DNA of 64,000 nucleotides from Dryococelus australis (GCA_029891345.1 CM057002.1:21369795-21433794); one strand, 5' to 3'; shown: positions 28,501 to 36,962, counted from the first letter of the stretch. The notes: generated by a model not told the origin, from the letters alone. Translations and numbers: made by a program.

Positions 28501-28644
28501 GACACTGAAGCTATTCGTCATGCCCTGGAACACGGCCATCATGCTGAAGATGACGATGTAGCAAGTAATGTTAGCCAGTCTCTGCAGCCATCTCGGCCGG
28601 AATCTCCACAGCCCGCACAAGCGCAGATCGGATTGCTTCATATC
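1369..28644 (-). CDS. Organic anion transporting polypeptide (Oatp/SLCO), seven exons, 3' part missing
   Basis: Polytopic plasma-membrane transporter of the SLCO/Oatp family, which moves amphipathic organic anions such as steroid conjugates. Exons 28644-28449, 18157-17924, 15648-15436, 9936-9796, 7798-7577, 4730-4566 and 1561-1369 join in one open frame of about 454 codons with GT-AG introns throughout. The product covers TM1 to about TM9. Landmarks are FRPRWLQRLANI before TM1, GGRGHRPLW between TM2 and TM3, sequons NVS and NSS in extracellular loop 2, YIDDHSK after TM4, the signature region DPRWLGAWWLG at TM6, and KYLETQF after TM7. The signature has Leu where Ile/Val is usual and WVI where F/L-L is usual. 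The Kazal-type cysteine loop and last helices are not in the window, so they must lie left of base 1. The coding start may be the ATG at 28641 or an unseen upstream exon. No frame break is seen. The paralogue cannot be assigned. Confidence 0.92.
3291..3526 (-). other. Candidate cassette exon in an Oatp intron, unrecognised
   Basis: An open frame of about 78 codons is bounded by a good acceptor (ttattctcag before 3526) and an excellent donor (ATGA then GTAAGTAA after 3291). The peptide (for example FGKWHVTKMILLHNLERAFS) matches no family I know. Spliced between Oatp exons 6 and 7 it would enter in the wrong frame and hit a TGA after about 35 codons. It is therefore not ordinary Oatp coding sequence. 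It may be a poison exon, a non-coding exon, or chance. Confidence 0.3.
4176..4540 (+). repeat. R1 MITE-like repeat, copy 1
   Basis: It starts with GCGCTTTTGAAAGCCTGCTTAA and ends with GGTTGATTTCAAAAGTGCTC then TGTGAAC. The two ends are inverted repeats of each other. It shares TCTACTTGTATGCACATTGTG and TATGGAACTACTT with other copies. It ends about 26 bp from the donor of Oatp exon 6. Confidence 0.65.
4566..4730 (-). CDS. Oatp exon 6: TM7
   Basis: Acceptor tgctttgaag, donor GTGAGT. It encodes FFKSFWRLMKNRILVYN entering TM7, then KYLETQFHTSAASASIIS, the well conserved post-TM7 Oatp motif. The exon is 165 bp, phase 1 at both ends, and joins directly to the next recognised exon (G|GC = Gly). 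Confidence 0.92.
5481..5541 (+). promoter_or_regulatory. RFX X-box, CRE and inverted CCAAT cluster
   Basis: GTTGCCATGGTAAC at 5481-5494 is a perfect palindromic RFX X-box. TGACGT lies at 5499-5504 and GATTGG (inverted CCAAT) at 5536-5541. The order X, CRE, Y recalls promoters bound by RFX, CREB and NF-Y. It lies within the Oatp intron between exons 5 and 6, followed by a GC-richer stretch (5700-5950) without a recognised frame. It could be an enhancer, a repeat-borne promoter, or chance. Confidence 0.4.
5550..7560. other. Oatp intron 5, unannotated part
   Basis: Mostly AT-rich sequence. 5590-5620 partly repeats 5305-5335 (TTATTTAAnTATTTATGTATTTG). No gene seen. Confidence 0.5.
7577..7798 (-). 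CDS. Oatp exon 5: TM6 and large cytoplasmic loop
   Basis: Acceptor tgtaactgcag, donor GTAAGT. It continues GAWWLG into TM6 (WVILGVMKLVIATLMAFFPK), then an acidic, Ser/Pro-rich loop (SPTTPGLPADIPLKQ) as expected for the TM6-TM7 intracellular loop. The exon is 222 bp, phase 1 at both ends. Confidence 0.9.
9103..9315 (-). repeat. tRNA-derived SINE
   Basis: Minus-strand copy of the family at 47896: B box GGTTCGATTCC at about 9248, head region CTCACCTCCCACCAAGGCGA, body TTCTCGGGGATCTCC at about 9182-9168. It lies in Oatp intron 4-5's upstream neighbour sequence. Confidence 0.75.
9796..9936 (-). CDS. Oatp exon 4: TM5 and family signature
   Basis: Acceptor ttctctgcag, donor GTGAGT. It encodes RRLGPALGYVLSSFCL (TM5), the YVDPTLTPVIGTKDPRW loop and GAWWLG, the core of the Oatp superfamily signature. 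The exon is 141 bp, phase 1 at both ends. This is the strongest single exon for the family call. Confidence 0.95.
9989..10395 (+). repeat. R2 MITE-like repeat, copy 1
   Basis: It starts GGACCATTCATGGTTGCTTCC, with AGGGACAACGGACCTCATTCGTGCGCAC in the body and GACTTTTCAAAGGTCTGGTCC at the end (complementary GGACCA termini). It begins about 50 bp upstream of the acceptor of Oatp exon 4. Confidence 0.65.
11497..12800 (+). pseudogene. Ty3/gypsy integrase fragment, broken
   Basis: The end of a pol polyprotein. 11580-11861 carries the HH-CC zinc-binding start (HVGIHKTYKALRLQFFWKK, then a C-x-x-C pair interrupted by a stop). The catalytic core follows with LVSVELFG (first acidic residue Glu instead of Asp), SDKGSQFTG near 12108 and NPVEQCMRHLG near 12213 (the catalytic Glu). 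12566-12793 is the C-terminal part with ALFEGPYEVKR and GRFNLSALRIY. There are several stops and one shift. No LTRs were identified. Confidence 0.8.
12801..15430. other. Oatp intron 3, unannotated part
   Basis: 13780-14650 is less AT-rich with short open frames on the plus strand, none with recognisable protein content. No repeat end was identified. Confidence 0.5.
15436..15648 (-). CDS. Oatp exon 3: extracellular loop 2 and TM4
   Basis: Acceptor tgtgcttgcag, donor GTGAGT. It begins with a Cys-containing extracellular stretch (LVCDIGWNSSETCDG) with an N-S-S sequon, then TM4 (LAIIFISHLLFGVGMVLN) and the family motif GETYIDDHSKRENTPIMFG, equivalent to the usual SYIDDN..K..SP of Oatps. The exon is 213 bp, phase 1 at both ends. 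Confidence 0.93.
15808..16190 (+). repeat. R2 MITE-like repeat, copy 2
   Basis: Start CCATTCATTGTTACTTCCAAC, body CACAGGGACAACGCACCGTATTCGTGCGAA, AACTATTTCTTACTACGCATTATC. It lies about 160 bp upstream of the acceptor of Oatp exon 3. Confidence 0.65.
16876..16940 (+). repeat. R5 dispersed repeat, copy 2
   Basis: CACATTTGAGGCCGAGAAG and GGTGCGCCATCGCC, with an internal deletion relative to copy 1. Confidence 0.5.
17604..17916 (+). repeat. R1 MITE-like repeat, copy 2
   Basis: Ends GGCTGTTCACAATAAACTGAGC and GTGCTCACATTATGGTGAACAG. The interior shares CCTGCTTAAGATCTACTTG and TTCGACGTTAAGATATGGAA with the copy at 63180. The right end abuts the donor of Oatp exon 2. Confidence 0.75.
17924..18157 (-). 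CDS. Oatp exon 2: TM2, TM3 and start of extracellular loop 2
   Basis: Acceptor catatcttccag, donor GTAAAG. It encodes RSGMDISQITLSLILAY (TM2), the intracellular GGRGHRPLW motif, TM3, and FVYGPGSEAL leading into the extracellular loop, which carries an N-V-S glycosylation sequon. The exon is 234 bp, phase 1 at both ends. The donor lies only about 8 bp from the end of an R1 repeat, and an R2 repeat starts about 23 bp before the acceptor. Confidence 0.93.
18175..18600 (+). repeat. R2 MITE-like repeat, copy 3
   Basis: Start GTCCATTTGAGATTACTTCCAAC, body GTTCAACGCACCTCATTCGTGCGCA. It begins only about 20 bp from the acceptor of Oatp exon 2. Confidence 0.65.
20108..21683 (+). mobile_element. Truncated Helitron
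   Basis: The 5' end TCTATACTAATATTATAAAG and 3' end ...CGCTAG, preceded by a short hairpin (ACCCG 21655-21659, CGGGT 21673-21677), are Helitron hallmarks. Insertion is between A (20107) and T (21684) with no target duplication. At 1,576 bp it keeps only the last part of the RepHel protein and cannot move by itself. Confidence 0.85.
20530..21456 (+). pseudogene. Helitron RepHel, C-terminal Pif1-type helicase fragment
   Basis: SF1 DNA helicase domain that unwinds DNA in rolling-circle Helitron transposition. The frame from about 20530 through the TAA after 21453 is open and contains LKVGTPIMLLRNI (about 21040), INKSQGQTF (about 21274) and HGQLYVGLSRV (about 21341), the C-terminal Pif1 motifs. 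The Walker B-like GDFRQI motif lies just upstream (about 20507) in another frame, so a small deletion lies near 20525. The Walker A region and the Rep nuclease are missing. Confidence 0.85.
22129..25957. other. Interior of the 20.0-26.5 kb LTR element
   Basis: Very AT-rich, without a frame longer than 90 codons. No gag, protease, RT or integrase motif is readable. It may hold further nested insertions or be a non-coding (TRIM or LARD-like) interior. Confidence 0.45.
25958..26504 (+). repeat. 3' LTR, uninterrupted
   Basis: It aligns with the 5' LTR throughout (for example GGCTGGAAACCA, GCGAGATATTATTAA, TGCAAGCAGCCTTCGGCATC). It shows the pre-insertion state of the Helitron site near 26062. 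Confidence 0.65.
26669..26958. mobile_element. MITE with TA-flanked inverted ends
   Basis: Left TAGGGACACCCTAATTTCGCG (26669) and right TTGCGAAATGCGGGTGTCCCTA (to 26959) are inverted copies flanked by TA, as for Tc1/mariner MITEs. About 290 bp with no coding potential. Confidence 0.7.
28010..28405 (+). repeat. R1 MITE-like repeat, copy 3
   Basis: Diverged copy: GCTGAGCAATTTTGAAAGACC start, AAATCTACTTGAATGCACATTG, CATGGAACTAAG, AATATATGCAGTTAGGA, ending near GAATATCAAATGTGTAGTG. It lies just past the donor of Oatp exon 1. Confidence 0.6.
28449..28644 (-). CDS. Oatp exon 1 as recognised: N-terminus and TM1
   Basis: Acceptor ttgtctgcag precedes 28644 and the donor after 28449 is GTCAGT, a weaker site than the others. 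It encodes a short cytoplasmic stretch with CGLWRFRPRWLQ, TM1 (about ANITCYIVIFSMMAVFQG) and the MIEKRFKISS segment typical of Oatps just before TM2. An ATG lies only 3 nt into the exon (28641), so this may be the first coding exon behind a 5' UTR intron. The convincing acceptor also allows an upstream coding exon, which I could not find. The exon ends in phase 1. Confidence 0.88.
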
Positions 28645-28832
28645 CTGCAGACAACACAGAAACAATATACGGTAAGTTCCAAAATAGGAGGAAAGTAATC
28701 GAGGAGTGAATAGTACCACCAAAAATAACACAATATGTTTGTCTGAACATATTGTTACATGTCGATGGTCTTCACCGCTGAATTTGGCCCATCCCTTACA
28801 AGCAGGTGGAAGAGAAGGACAGAGTATTTATA

Positions 28833-29040
28833 TGATAATGGGTGGCAATTCAATGGAATTATTTTAATGACAAGTGAGCTATAATCCTACCTGGGTTTTG
28901 AGTTATGAATGCATTCTTCCGCGATAATTAAAGGGCGGCACACCACTCCAGAAATTCGGTAGATACGATACTTGCATTTATCTAAAGAATGCTCTAGATT
29001 ACTGCCATCATTCTCTCAACATGATTCGCGGTGTGTTGAG
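28833..29040 (+). repeat. 5' LTR of the 28.8-32.3 kb gypsy element
   Basis: It aligns with 32076-32285 with clear divergence; the borders are accurate to about 15 bp. Confidence 0.6.
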
Positions 29041-29234
29041 AAGGAATCGAAAGAATATCTTCAATAACTGAGTTTCAATATCTACACACCAGCAGCCAAG
29101 ATCACAGCTATCACAGTTGAAATCAATACAGCTGCCACACAGTAGAGCAAGATCTGCGGCATAGGTGCAACACAGCCAGGGGTGGGGAAGGGGGTCTCAA
29201 TTAAGCTCGTGCATTATGATGGCCAGATTTTTGG

Positions 29235-29895
29235 CGGGAGTATCAACATAAGTTTGAAAAAATCGCTACCCTGAATGGCTGGTCAGGCGAACAGCAGGCT
29301 TACTGCCTCACTACTTTACTGAGAGTCCTCATACTAAGAATACTACAATTTCTGCAAGAGCGACATCGACTGGAGTACCCCACACTGGGGTCGGCTTTGC
29401 TGCTATGTTTCGGCTACTGGTACTTCCAAAATGCCCACCAAGCCCATCTTTAGAACCTCACCCAGCGACCAGTGGAACCACTGCAAGAACTATGGCAAGA
29501 CATTGAGTGGCTATCCCGCCTATCTCTAGATGGGTGCCCCAAAAAGGTACGCGACATCATCGCAGTTGGCTTCTTCGTCGATGCCATCTCCGACACAGAG
29601 GTACAGCAAGTACTACGTCTGGCTGCACCCCACAACATGCAGGATGCCCTGGCCCAAACACTGGAAGTGGAGTCAGCGAAACAGGGAGCCGCACCCTGGT
29701 ATCATGTACGGGCAGTGATGCTGAAACAAGATGACGAAGACAGTATGTAGAAGACACTGAAGGAGTTGTATATGGTTGTGATGGTCATCGCTTCGAGGGT
29801 CTGAGCTACAGAGATTCACCACCACCCCTTCAATGGCCTGAGTGTTGGTCATGTGGACAGCTGGGTTACCTTAAAGCCTAGTGCCCACAACAGCC
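29235..29895 (+). pseudogene. Gypsy gag remnant
   Basis: The frame FEKIATLNGWSGEQQAYCL near 29255 runs with one stop into 29472-29750 (DIEWLSRLSLDGCPKKVRD, VGFFVDAISDTEVQQVLRL), which matches the capsid region of arthropod gypsy Gag. A zinc knuckle follows at about 29842-29883 (CWSCGQLGYLKA-stop-C); its His is Tyr and a stop precedes the last Cys. Confidence 0.7.
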
Positions 29896-30094
29896 ACAGC
29901 AGTGGCAACAGAAGCAGCAGTGGGAAAAGAGGCAGTGAGAGAGAGGTGAGAATAAACACATTCGGAAAACATATAAATACCGATCTAAAAAGGCGAAGGT
30001 CGGTGACTTCTGGAGGAAAGGCCCTAATGTTATTACATATTCTGTCGGTAAAACAGGGCTGTGATGCGATACTGGTCGAGGGGAGCCAGATTGA

Positions 30095-30388
30095 TGTTCC
30101 TTGCTAGTTGGTCGTCGACAATGGGGCGACCATAACAATAGTAAGACCAGACACCCTAGGGCATTACAGCGATTGCCCAATGATAGTATAGAATACTGCT
30201 ATTTGACTACAGTAACAGGTGAGACCACACCGGTTAGAGGTAAGAGGAAAGTGCTCTTAAAGCTTGATGATGTTAGCATAGATCACGTGGTTTACAAGGC
30301 AGAAATAGAGGATGAAGATGTTTTGGGGCTTGATGTACTATGTAGGCTAGGCTGTTGCATCGATACTCGATTTTTGTGCTATGGATAG
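30095..30388 (+). pseudogene. Gypsy protease remnant
   Basis: VVDNGATITIVRPD at about 30111 aligns with the retroviral aspartic protease active-site region, but the motif DT/SGA is DNGA. After a shift, 30230-30388 holds KLDDVSIDHVVYKAEIEDE and LGLDVLCRLG, the second half of the protease. Confidence 0.65.
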
Positions 30389-30829
30389 GCAGCATAGAGT
30401 TGTTGGTGTCAACACAGCATGATTTGTCCTTTCCAATTAGCTGCCCAGTTGTATGTGCTCAAATTACTGTGCTGCCCGCTTATAGTGAAATTGTCATTAC
30501 AGATAGATGATAATGAATGTTTGTCAGACTTTTGGGTCTAATTAAGCCAACAGAGAGGATAAAGATCTTGCCAAGTAAAGTTGTTGTAGCAAGGACTTTG
30601 GTTTTTTCTAATCTGACAGTTTTACATTTAGAATGATAACATTTTCAGATAGTGAAATTCGTCTTGAGGATGGGGCTGTGATAGGTGTTTGCAAGCATGT
30701 CACACAGATACTTCCAAATGTTCCAAAAGATTCTGGAGTTGAACAATCATAATGTGTTCTACCTGAAGTACTGGATTAACTACTAGTATGATAAAACTAA
30801 ATTTTAACTGGTGCCAGGAGAAGGATGTC

Positions 30830-32040
30830 TCCGAATTACTGCAGAGAAATAGGGATGCTTTATCCTGTGGTCCAAACCAACTTGGAAGGACTAATATGAC
30901 CTGACACCACATTGATACAGGAGATACCAGGCCCATAAAGCAGCCACCAAGACGACTATCATTTATTCGCATGAGGCAGTTGAAGTAATTCTGTAGAAAA
31001 TGAATGCTCTGGTTGTGATAAAATCATCAGTTAGTCCATGGTCATCCCCTATTTCTTGTTAAAAAAGGACGATGGCTCACTAAAGCAAAATAATATGACA
31101 AAGAAGTCTTTATTCCACTTCCAAGAATAGATGACACATTGAACAGCTTAGCAGATTCACTTTGGTTTTCTACTTTGATCATTAAGAGTGGGTATTGACA
31201 GTGCGATGTGGCTCCAGATGACCAAGAGAAACTGCATTTTGTGTCCAAAGGAAATTAATCTGGCAGTTCAAAGTTATGTCGTTTGGGCTATATAATGCCC
31301 CTGCCACCTTCGAATGCCTGATGTAAAATGATCTGCCATTAGAAATTTTTCAGGTTTTCCTTAATGGCATTGTTGTGATAAGGACATTTCAAGAACACCT
31401 ATCATGCCTCAAATCTGTATTCCAGAAATGACCACAGCCAACTTGAAACTGATTTCTTAGATTTGCCACCTGGTCTAAAATAAATTTTATTCCTTGGAAC
31501 ATATATTGCCAGTCCATGGACTCGAAACAGACCACGAGAAGAGCAAAGAAAAAAGAAATTGGCCGACACCAACTATCAAAACTGAAGTACCGAATTTTCT
31601 GGGATTATGTGTCTATTACCTCTACATAAACTGATTGAAGCAAAAAGGAAACTTCATTGGACCAATGAGTGTGAAGTTGATTTTAGTAATGTAAAAGCAT
31701 TTCTGATATCACCCGATAAGTGAGTGCATTTTCATCTTGGATACTGATGCCAGTAATTTAGGCAATGCAGCTGTTATCAGGTTCAAGATGGGAAGGAAAG
31801 ACTACTAGAATCCTTAAGTAAGTTATTGCATAAGCATGAGATAAATTTCTGTTTTACTTGTAGGGAGATTCTGGTCATGGTGAAGGAAATTTAACACTTC
31901 CAATCCTACCTTTACAGCAAACATTTTATTCTAAGAATTGACCATGCTACATTGCGTTGGCTACTAAATTTCAAGAACCCGGAAGTTGCAGAGAGTGTTA
32001 CAAGTCGCTGGTCTGCGCCGCTGACCTTGGCCCGCCTTGT
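30830..32040 (+). pseudogene. Gypsy reverse transcriptase and RNase H remnants
   Basis: Pieces in shifting frames: IDTGDTRPIKQPPRRL (start of RT, about 30915), PLPRIDDTLNSLADSLWFST (about 31117), FILDTDASNLGNA (RNase H start, about 31731) and RIDHATLRWLLNFKNPE (about 31937). There are many stops and no intact catalytic YxDD box. Confidence 0.7.
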
Positions 32041-32075
32041 GTGAGCAACCGGAGGAGGGGGACATTGTTGTGGTA

Positions 32076-32285
32076 TGATATTGGGGAGGCAATTAAAGGA
32101 ATGTTTTGAATGAAGAGCGAACGATAATTCTACCAGCGCTTGGAGTTATGAATGCATTCTGCTGTAATAAACATTTTCCAGCTAGCTGCTCCTGACCTTA
32201 GGCGGATAGAATTTCTACCTTTATCTGAAGAATGCTATGGATTACTGATCTCATTCTCTCAGCTTGACTCGGGTGCCTAGAACAT
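32076..32285 (+). repeat. 3' LTR of the 28.8-32.3 kb gypsy element
   Basis: Partner of 28833-29040, directly after a polypurine tract. It contains an AATAAA-like TAATAAAC near 32167. Confidence 0.6.
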
Positions 32286-32864
32286 TCCAGATGACCAGGG
32301 CGACCGAATTAAGAGTGGGACAGACCTCCGAGCTGAAAGCTAATGATTGGAGTGTGTTGCGATTGCTGACGTGGCAGGTTTGGGCGTGCATTCAGGCACA
32401 AAGGCAGACATTTTGGGCCCTTCTTATAGCGTGAAGTATCACTGGTGGTACACAGACATGGCTACAACTACTCGAACAGGAATTGTTCTGGAAGACTATT
32501 ACGAATACTTACCGTGCAACTTTGGAAGGTCTGTAACTTGGAAACTATCGGAATTAGAACATGTATTCACCGGAATATTTTGTGTTGCTTTAGGGTGTAC
32601 TATCAACTCGACTATATTTAAAACATATCTGAGAACATCCTGTTTATATACTGCACCATGATATCTGAAAGCTTGAATAACGTCACTAGGCCACGAAAGG
32701 CGAGAGGCAGGAATCTATGGAGACTATAATTAGTACACACGAGTTTCAAGATACATAATTTCCAGTTCACCAGTTGTGGTTTGCCTATCATTGCAGTTGA
32801 TGAAGGACAGTTCAAACAGTCGCCACGCTTTCAGCCATCACTTCTAGTCCTTTCATTACTATGT

Positions 32865-33150
32865 CCATCTATTCTGAAGTCTTACGAAAGTTATACTTCA
32901 AAGCTATCCCTCCACATCATGCAAACCAGGTTTAGTTAAGTATAGAAAATTTCATCAAAAGGGACAACGCAACGCATTCGTGGGAACTCGGTATAGCAAC
33001 ATTTTGTATGAGAACTATTTGTTACTAGTCACTACCGACTCATGTTTTCTCTCTGTTTTAGTTAATATTATATATAAATGAAATATTATGACTTAGATCT
33101 AAAATGTATGTAAAAGTTCAGTTTAACCAAAAATAAAACAGTTCAGAATT
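32865..33150 (+). repeat. R2 MITE-like repeat, copy 4, partial
   Basis: Body AAAGGGACAACGCAACGCATTCGTGGGAAC, GAACTATTTGTTACTAG, AAAAGTTCAGTTTAACCAAAAAT. The right part is missing. Confidence 0.55.
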
Positions 33151-33329
33151 TTAATTATTTCCTTTAAACAAAATCAGGATATTAAACTCTCTTCGACGCA
33201 CTTAATACGCCAGGTTGGCAGGTCCTGTTTTACCCTAATTTTTAGTCTACTTTCCGAAAGATAAAAAGACTTATTAGACCACTTTCCAGTCTGTGTGTCT
33301 GCGTGTGTGTGTCTGTTTGCGAGTGTGTC

Positions 33330-35230
33330 GCCACCTTAAATTTTTGAACGTGTCAACCTAATTTCACCAAACTCAGTATACATAATAAGTACTTAGTAGG
33401 TACACCTGACTTTTGTAGTCTTCGGCCTCAACAGACACTTCCTTTCAAAATTGCAGCATCTTAGCATTTAGGGTAAAGTTAAACCTCGGGATATATTCAA
33501 CAGATTTGCACCAACTTTTGTATGCTTGCAGAACATCTTTTAAGTAATAATATTTGAGATTGGTATTGTTTTTATTCCGCAATTTTGGACGATAGCATTA
33601 AATGAAGAAATTAAGATTTTACGTTATATCTTGAAAAACATGAAACCAGTTTTCAACCAAATTGGCAAGTAAATAATACTATTGCTGGCCCGATAAACGT
33701 AAGTAATTGAATTTGAATAGGTTATAATGTTTAAAATGGCGGCCATACAAATATTTTATGTTTATTTGGTATATCTACCATAACATTTTACCAATTCTAA
33801 ACACATTTTGTATGCTGAAAACATCTATTACAAGCGTCATATATGGCAACACCCAAGTCACTTTCGTCAGCCATTTTTTAGATAGCAGCAAATGAATCAA
33901 TAATGTTTTCATGTTATATCTCAGTAAAAGATTAACCGATTACTAAGAAATTTGGCATTCGCGTAGTACCGCGGCAGATGCTGTTAAAGGATATGTTTTA
34001 GGTATGTCAGATATTCATTTTAACAGTATCCGCCATGTAATTATCTTAACCTAGAATGCCATATCGTCGAAGCCATGGAATCAATTTCAATTTAACATTG
34101 TATACTGGCAGTAGATATTACAAATATCAGCTGTGTGTACACGGAGCATAATTTGTCCGCCATATTGTAAGATAGCGCTAAATGAATAAATACATTTTTT
34201 TTCTTCAAATATCGGGAAACAATCGACCGATTGCTATCAAACTTGACAATCCAGTAATACTACGGCAAGTTATGTAAAAAGTTATATTTTAAGTATGTTA
34301 GACACTTACTTTTAAAACGGTGGAGATATAGTCACTTTAGCTTAGAATGCTATATCGTCGCGTAACCATTTAATCAAATCCAAATATCAAACAACAAATA
34401 TAACCAATATAAAACGCGTCTACAAAGAGTATATTTTGTCCGCAATTTCGTAAAATAGGCCACATTAAAAAACAATTATTTTTTATATATTATTTTGGAA
34501 AACCATTGACTGGTTTTTACGAAATTTGGCAAACAAATTGTATTGTAGCAGGTTGTGTAAACTCGTATGTTCAAGTATGTCAGTCTCTATTTCAAAATGG
34601 TGGCTTATATATAAGCTCAGTATATTTACTTAAAACAAAATCAAACTGAATTTTTTATGCTTTCAGTATCAATTACAACCATCAAAGGTTTTTTATATAG
34701 AGCCCCATTTCTCTGTTACTTTTTAAGTTAGTCCCACAATAAAAATTAAGTTTCTTGTCATATCTCGGGATAAAATCAATCCATTCTTCCGAAATATGGC
34801 GAAGGAATTTTACTGTGGTAGGCTATACTAATATATGTATTTAAGAGTAACACACGCTTATTTCCAGAATTGCAGTTATAAAATAAAAATATCTTGTGTA
34901 GTATATCTGCGAAACTATGAAATATATTTTGACTTATCTTCATATACTGGCAGTATACACTCATCGAATGTGGTAATACATTACTTTTTTGTCTTTCATT
35001 TATGAAGATCATAAATTGAAAAAAAAAATGTTTATTTTTATGCAATATCTCAGGGTCCAATAAACCGAGTCGCATCAAATTCTTCACAGAAGTAGCCATA
35101 CAGTATACCACGGAAGCTTACGTGTTTTAAGTGGCTCGGTCACTTATTTTCAAAATGACGGCCTTGTAAATAGTTTAATTTAGTAAACCATGCCATTCGA
35201 AATATAACACTGATTAAATCCGAAGTTGAT
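33330..35230 (+). repeat. Old tandem array, about seven units of about 285 bp
   Basis: Units begin near 33330, 33599, 33889, 34179, 34463, 34736 and 35011. Each repeats in order: AAATGAATnAAT, GTTATATCTCGGGA, an ACCGATT...GAAATTTGGCA block, TAAGTATGTCAGACACTTAT, AAAATGGCGGCC, AGAATGCCATATCGTCG, GTATACTGGCAGTA and TTTGTCCGCCAT. The units are strongly diverged from one another, so the array is old. No conserved reading frame is apparent. Confidence 0.7.
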
Positions 35231-35234
35231 TCTC

Positions 35235-35410
35235 GGAACCCGATCTACGTAGTACAGTTGATTGCACACTAACTTATGGTACTAGGTTTTCTGTGTTCGA
35301 GTCTAGGGTAAGGCACCTGAGTATTTGTAATTGTCTTACTTATGGTACTAGGTTTTCTGTGTTCGAGTCTCGGGTAAGGCACCTGAGTATTTGTAATTGT
35401 CTTACTACTG
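35235..35410 (+). repeat. tRNA-like SINE head with tandem duplication
   Basis: GTAGTACAGTTGATTGCACAC followed by a B box-like GTGTTCGAGTCTCGGG resembles another tRNA-derived SINE family. A 66-bp unit containing the B box is repeated twice (35272-35337, 35338-35403) with one or two differences, so the B box is doubled. Confidence 0.5.
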
Positions 35411-36886
35411 AGGTGAGTAGGGTTTCCAGTTATATCAGTATCTTCTGGTATTATTATATTTATTCTTACTTCCATATGATTCTAGAAGCTTTTGTTTATA
35501 CGGAAAGTTCGTAAGCACAGTTATTGTAGTACCCAACATTTCACATGTGGCAGGTTGTCGTGGAATGTAATGATTGTCTGATGTCGTTTGGAAAAACTGA
35601 ATATGTATTTGGACTATTCAGTACATTCGTAGTCTCTTCTCCTTCGGCTTCCTTACAGTGCTTCAAGATGGAACTCTTTCTCAGCAAAGTTATCGTTGTG
35701 AGGGTAGATTCTCGTTGCCTTGGACTCACTCAAAGATACAGACATAGTAGTCGCTCTCACGTAGGCGTTTCGCAACAATTCAGTTAATTGGCAATATTTG
35801 TTCAATGTAAATTAATTACTATTTTAATACAAAAACGAATTTATAAATATTTTCTGTAAACCGGCAGTTACTATAACAGTTTGAACTATCTGTAGGTTAA
35901 ATAATTGTTGGGAAAATAAAATACACGTTCTGACAGCAGTTATGTAATCCACATCAGTTATAAAAAGTATTTGTAAATATATACTTAAAATCGCAGTAAG
36001 CCCTCAATTTTAGGCACATGATGAGGTTATCCCAGATGTTCGAAAATTATACTTACATTAACACGTGATGTTATCAATACTGTGTTAACTGAAAATTGCT
36101 GCCATCTTACTTGCTGACAAAACATATACTGTTATTTCTAGTTGTAATGGAAATTATATTTAAGATATTAAAATTTGTATTTTAAGTAATAAATTAATAA
36201 TCGTGTCTTAATATAATTTTATAGCTATTCCCAACCAATTTTGTGTGATATTTTCAGCAAGCGATCTTTATGGTTGTAATATAAACAATTTCTAAACACA
36301 TATAATGTTCTAGTTAAATAAAATTCTTTACCCAGTTGTAAAACGAAAGGGGAGCCTCTGGCGCAATCAAAAAAGGTTTTACAAACTTTATCTATATTTT
36401 ACGAAATTTTTATCTCGGCGTGTTTTTTTTTTAACCGGTAGCAACGTTTATTTTCTTTTAAATGAAAGGATTCTCGTAAACACTGAAGACTATTTCTTAT
36501 AATAATCGTAAATGGGAAGAATTATGTGATCTCTGTACAGAATTGCCCAGCTCTCATTCATAAACCACAAACGTTATATATGTTGTCACGTGAAAAAATA
36601 CAGCGTTCTCTCCTTTTTTTCTAATTTACCCGTTTGTTGATATCTCTGACCATTTTAAAGGTTTAGTACATTCAGCCTTAATCTGTACTTCCACAAAAAG
36701 AAAATCTTTGCTCTCTAAAAAGCATTGTTTTGAAACCGGTAGCGTGTGTTGATATGCAGACAGAAGAGTTGTAGAGCACATGCCTAGATTTTATCACAAT
36801 TAGAAATGGGAGTTGTGAAATATCGCCGTAAATTAATTAAAAATAAAAACTGAGGTCAGCGCGCCTAGCTCCTATGGAGGAAAGAA

Positions 36887-36962
36887 ATTGTTGTATGTCA
36901 TAGTAATTGTTGTATGTCATAGTAATTGTTGTATGTCATAGTAATTGTTGTATGTCATAGTA
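36887..36962. repeat. Perfect 19-bp tandem repeat, four units
   Basis: The unit attgttgtatgtcatagta occurs four times without a difference, so it expanded recently. Confidence 0.95.

Larger units (their letters stand above)
28833..32285 (+). mobile_element. Degenerate Ty3/gypsy retrotransposon with LTR pair
   Basis: The LTRs (about 28833-29040 and 32076-32285) share GAGTTATGAATGCATTCT and CATTCTCTCA blocks. The 3' LTR is preceded by a purine tract (GGAGGAGGGGGACA). Between them lie remnants of gag, zinc knuckle, protease, reverse transcriptase and RNase H in the normal order. Integrase is absent and the element is only 3.4 kb. It lies about 190 bp upstream of the first recognised Oatp exon, on the opposite strand. 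Confidence 0.75.

Noticed and set aside
33330..35230. A CRISPR-like array
   Set aside because: Units are about 285 bp, diverged throughout, without short constant repeats and unique spacers; the setting is eukaryotic.
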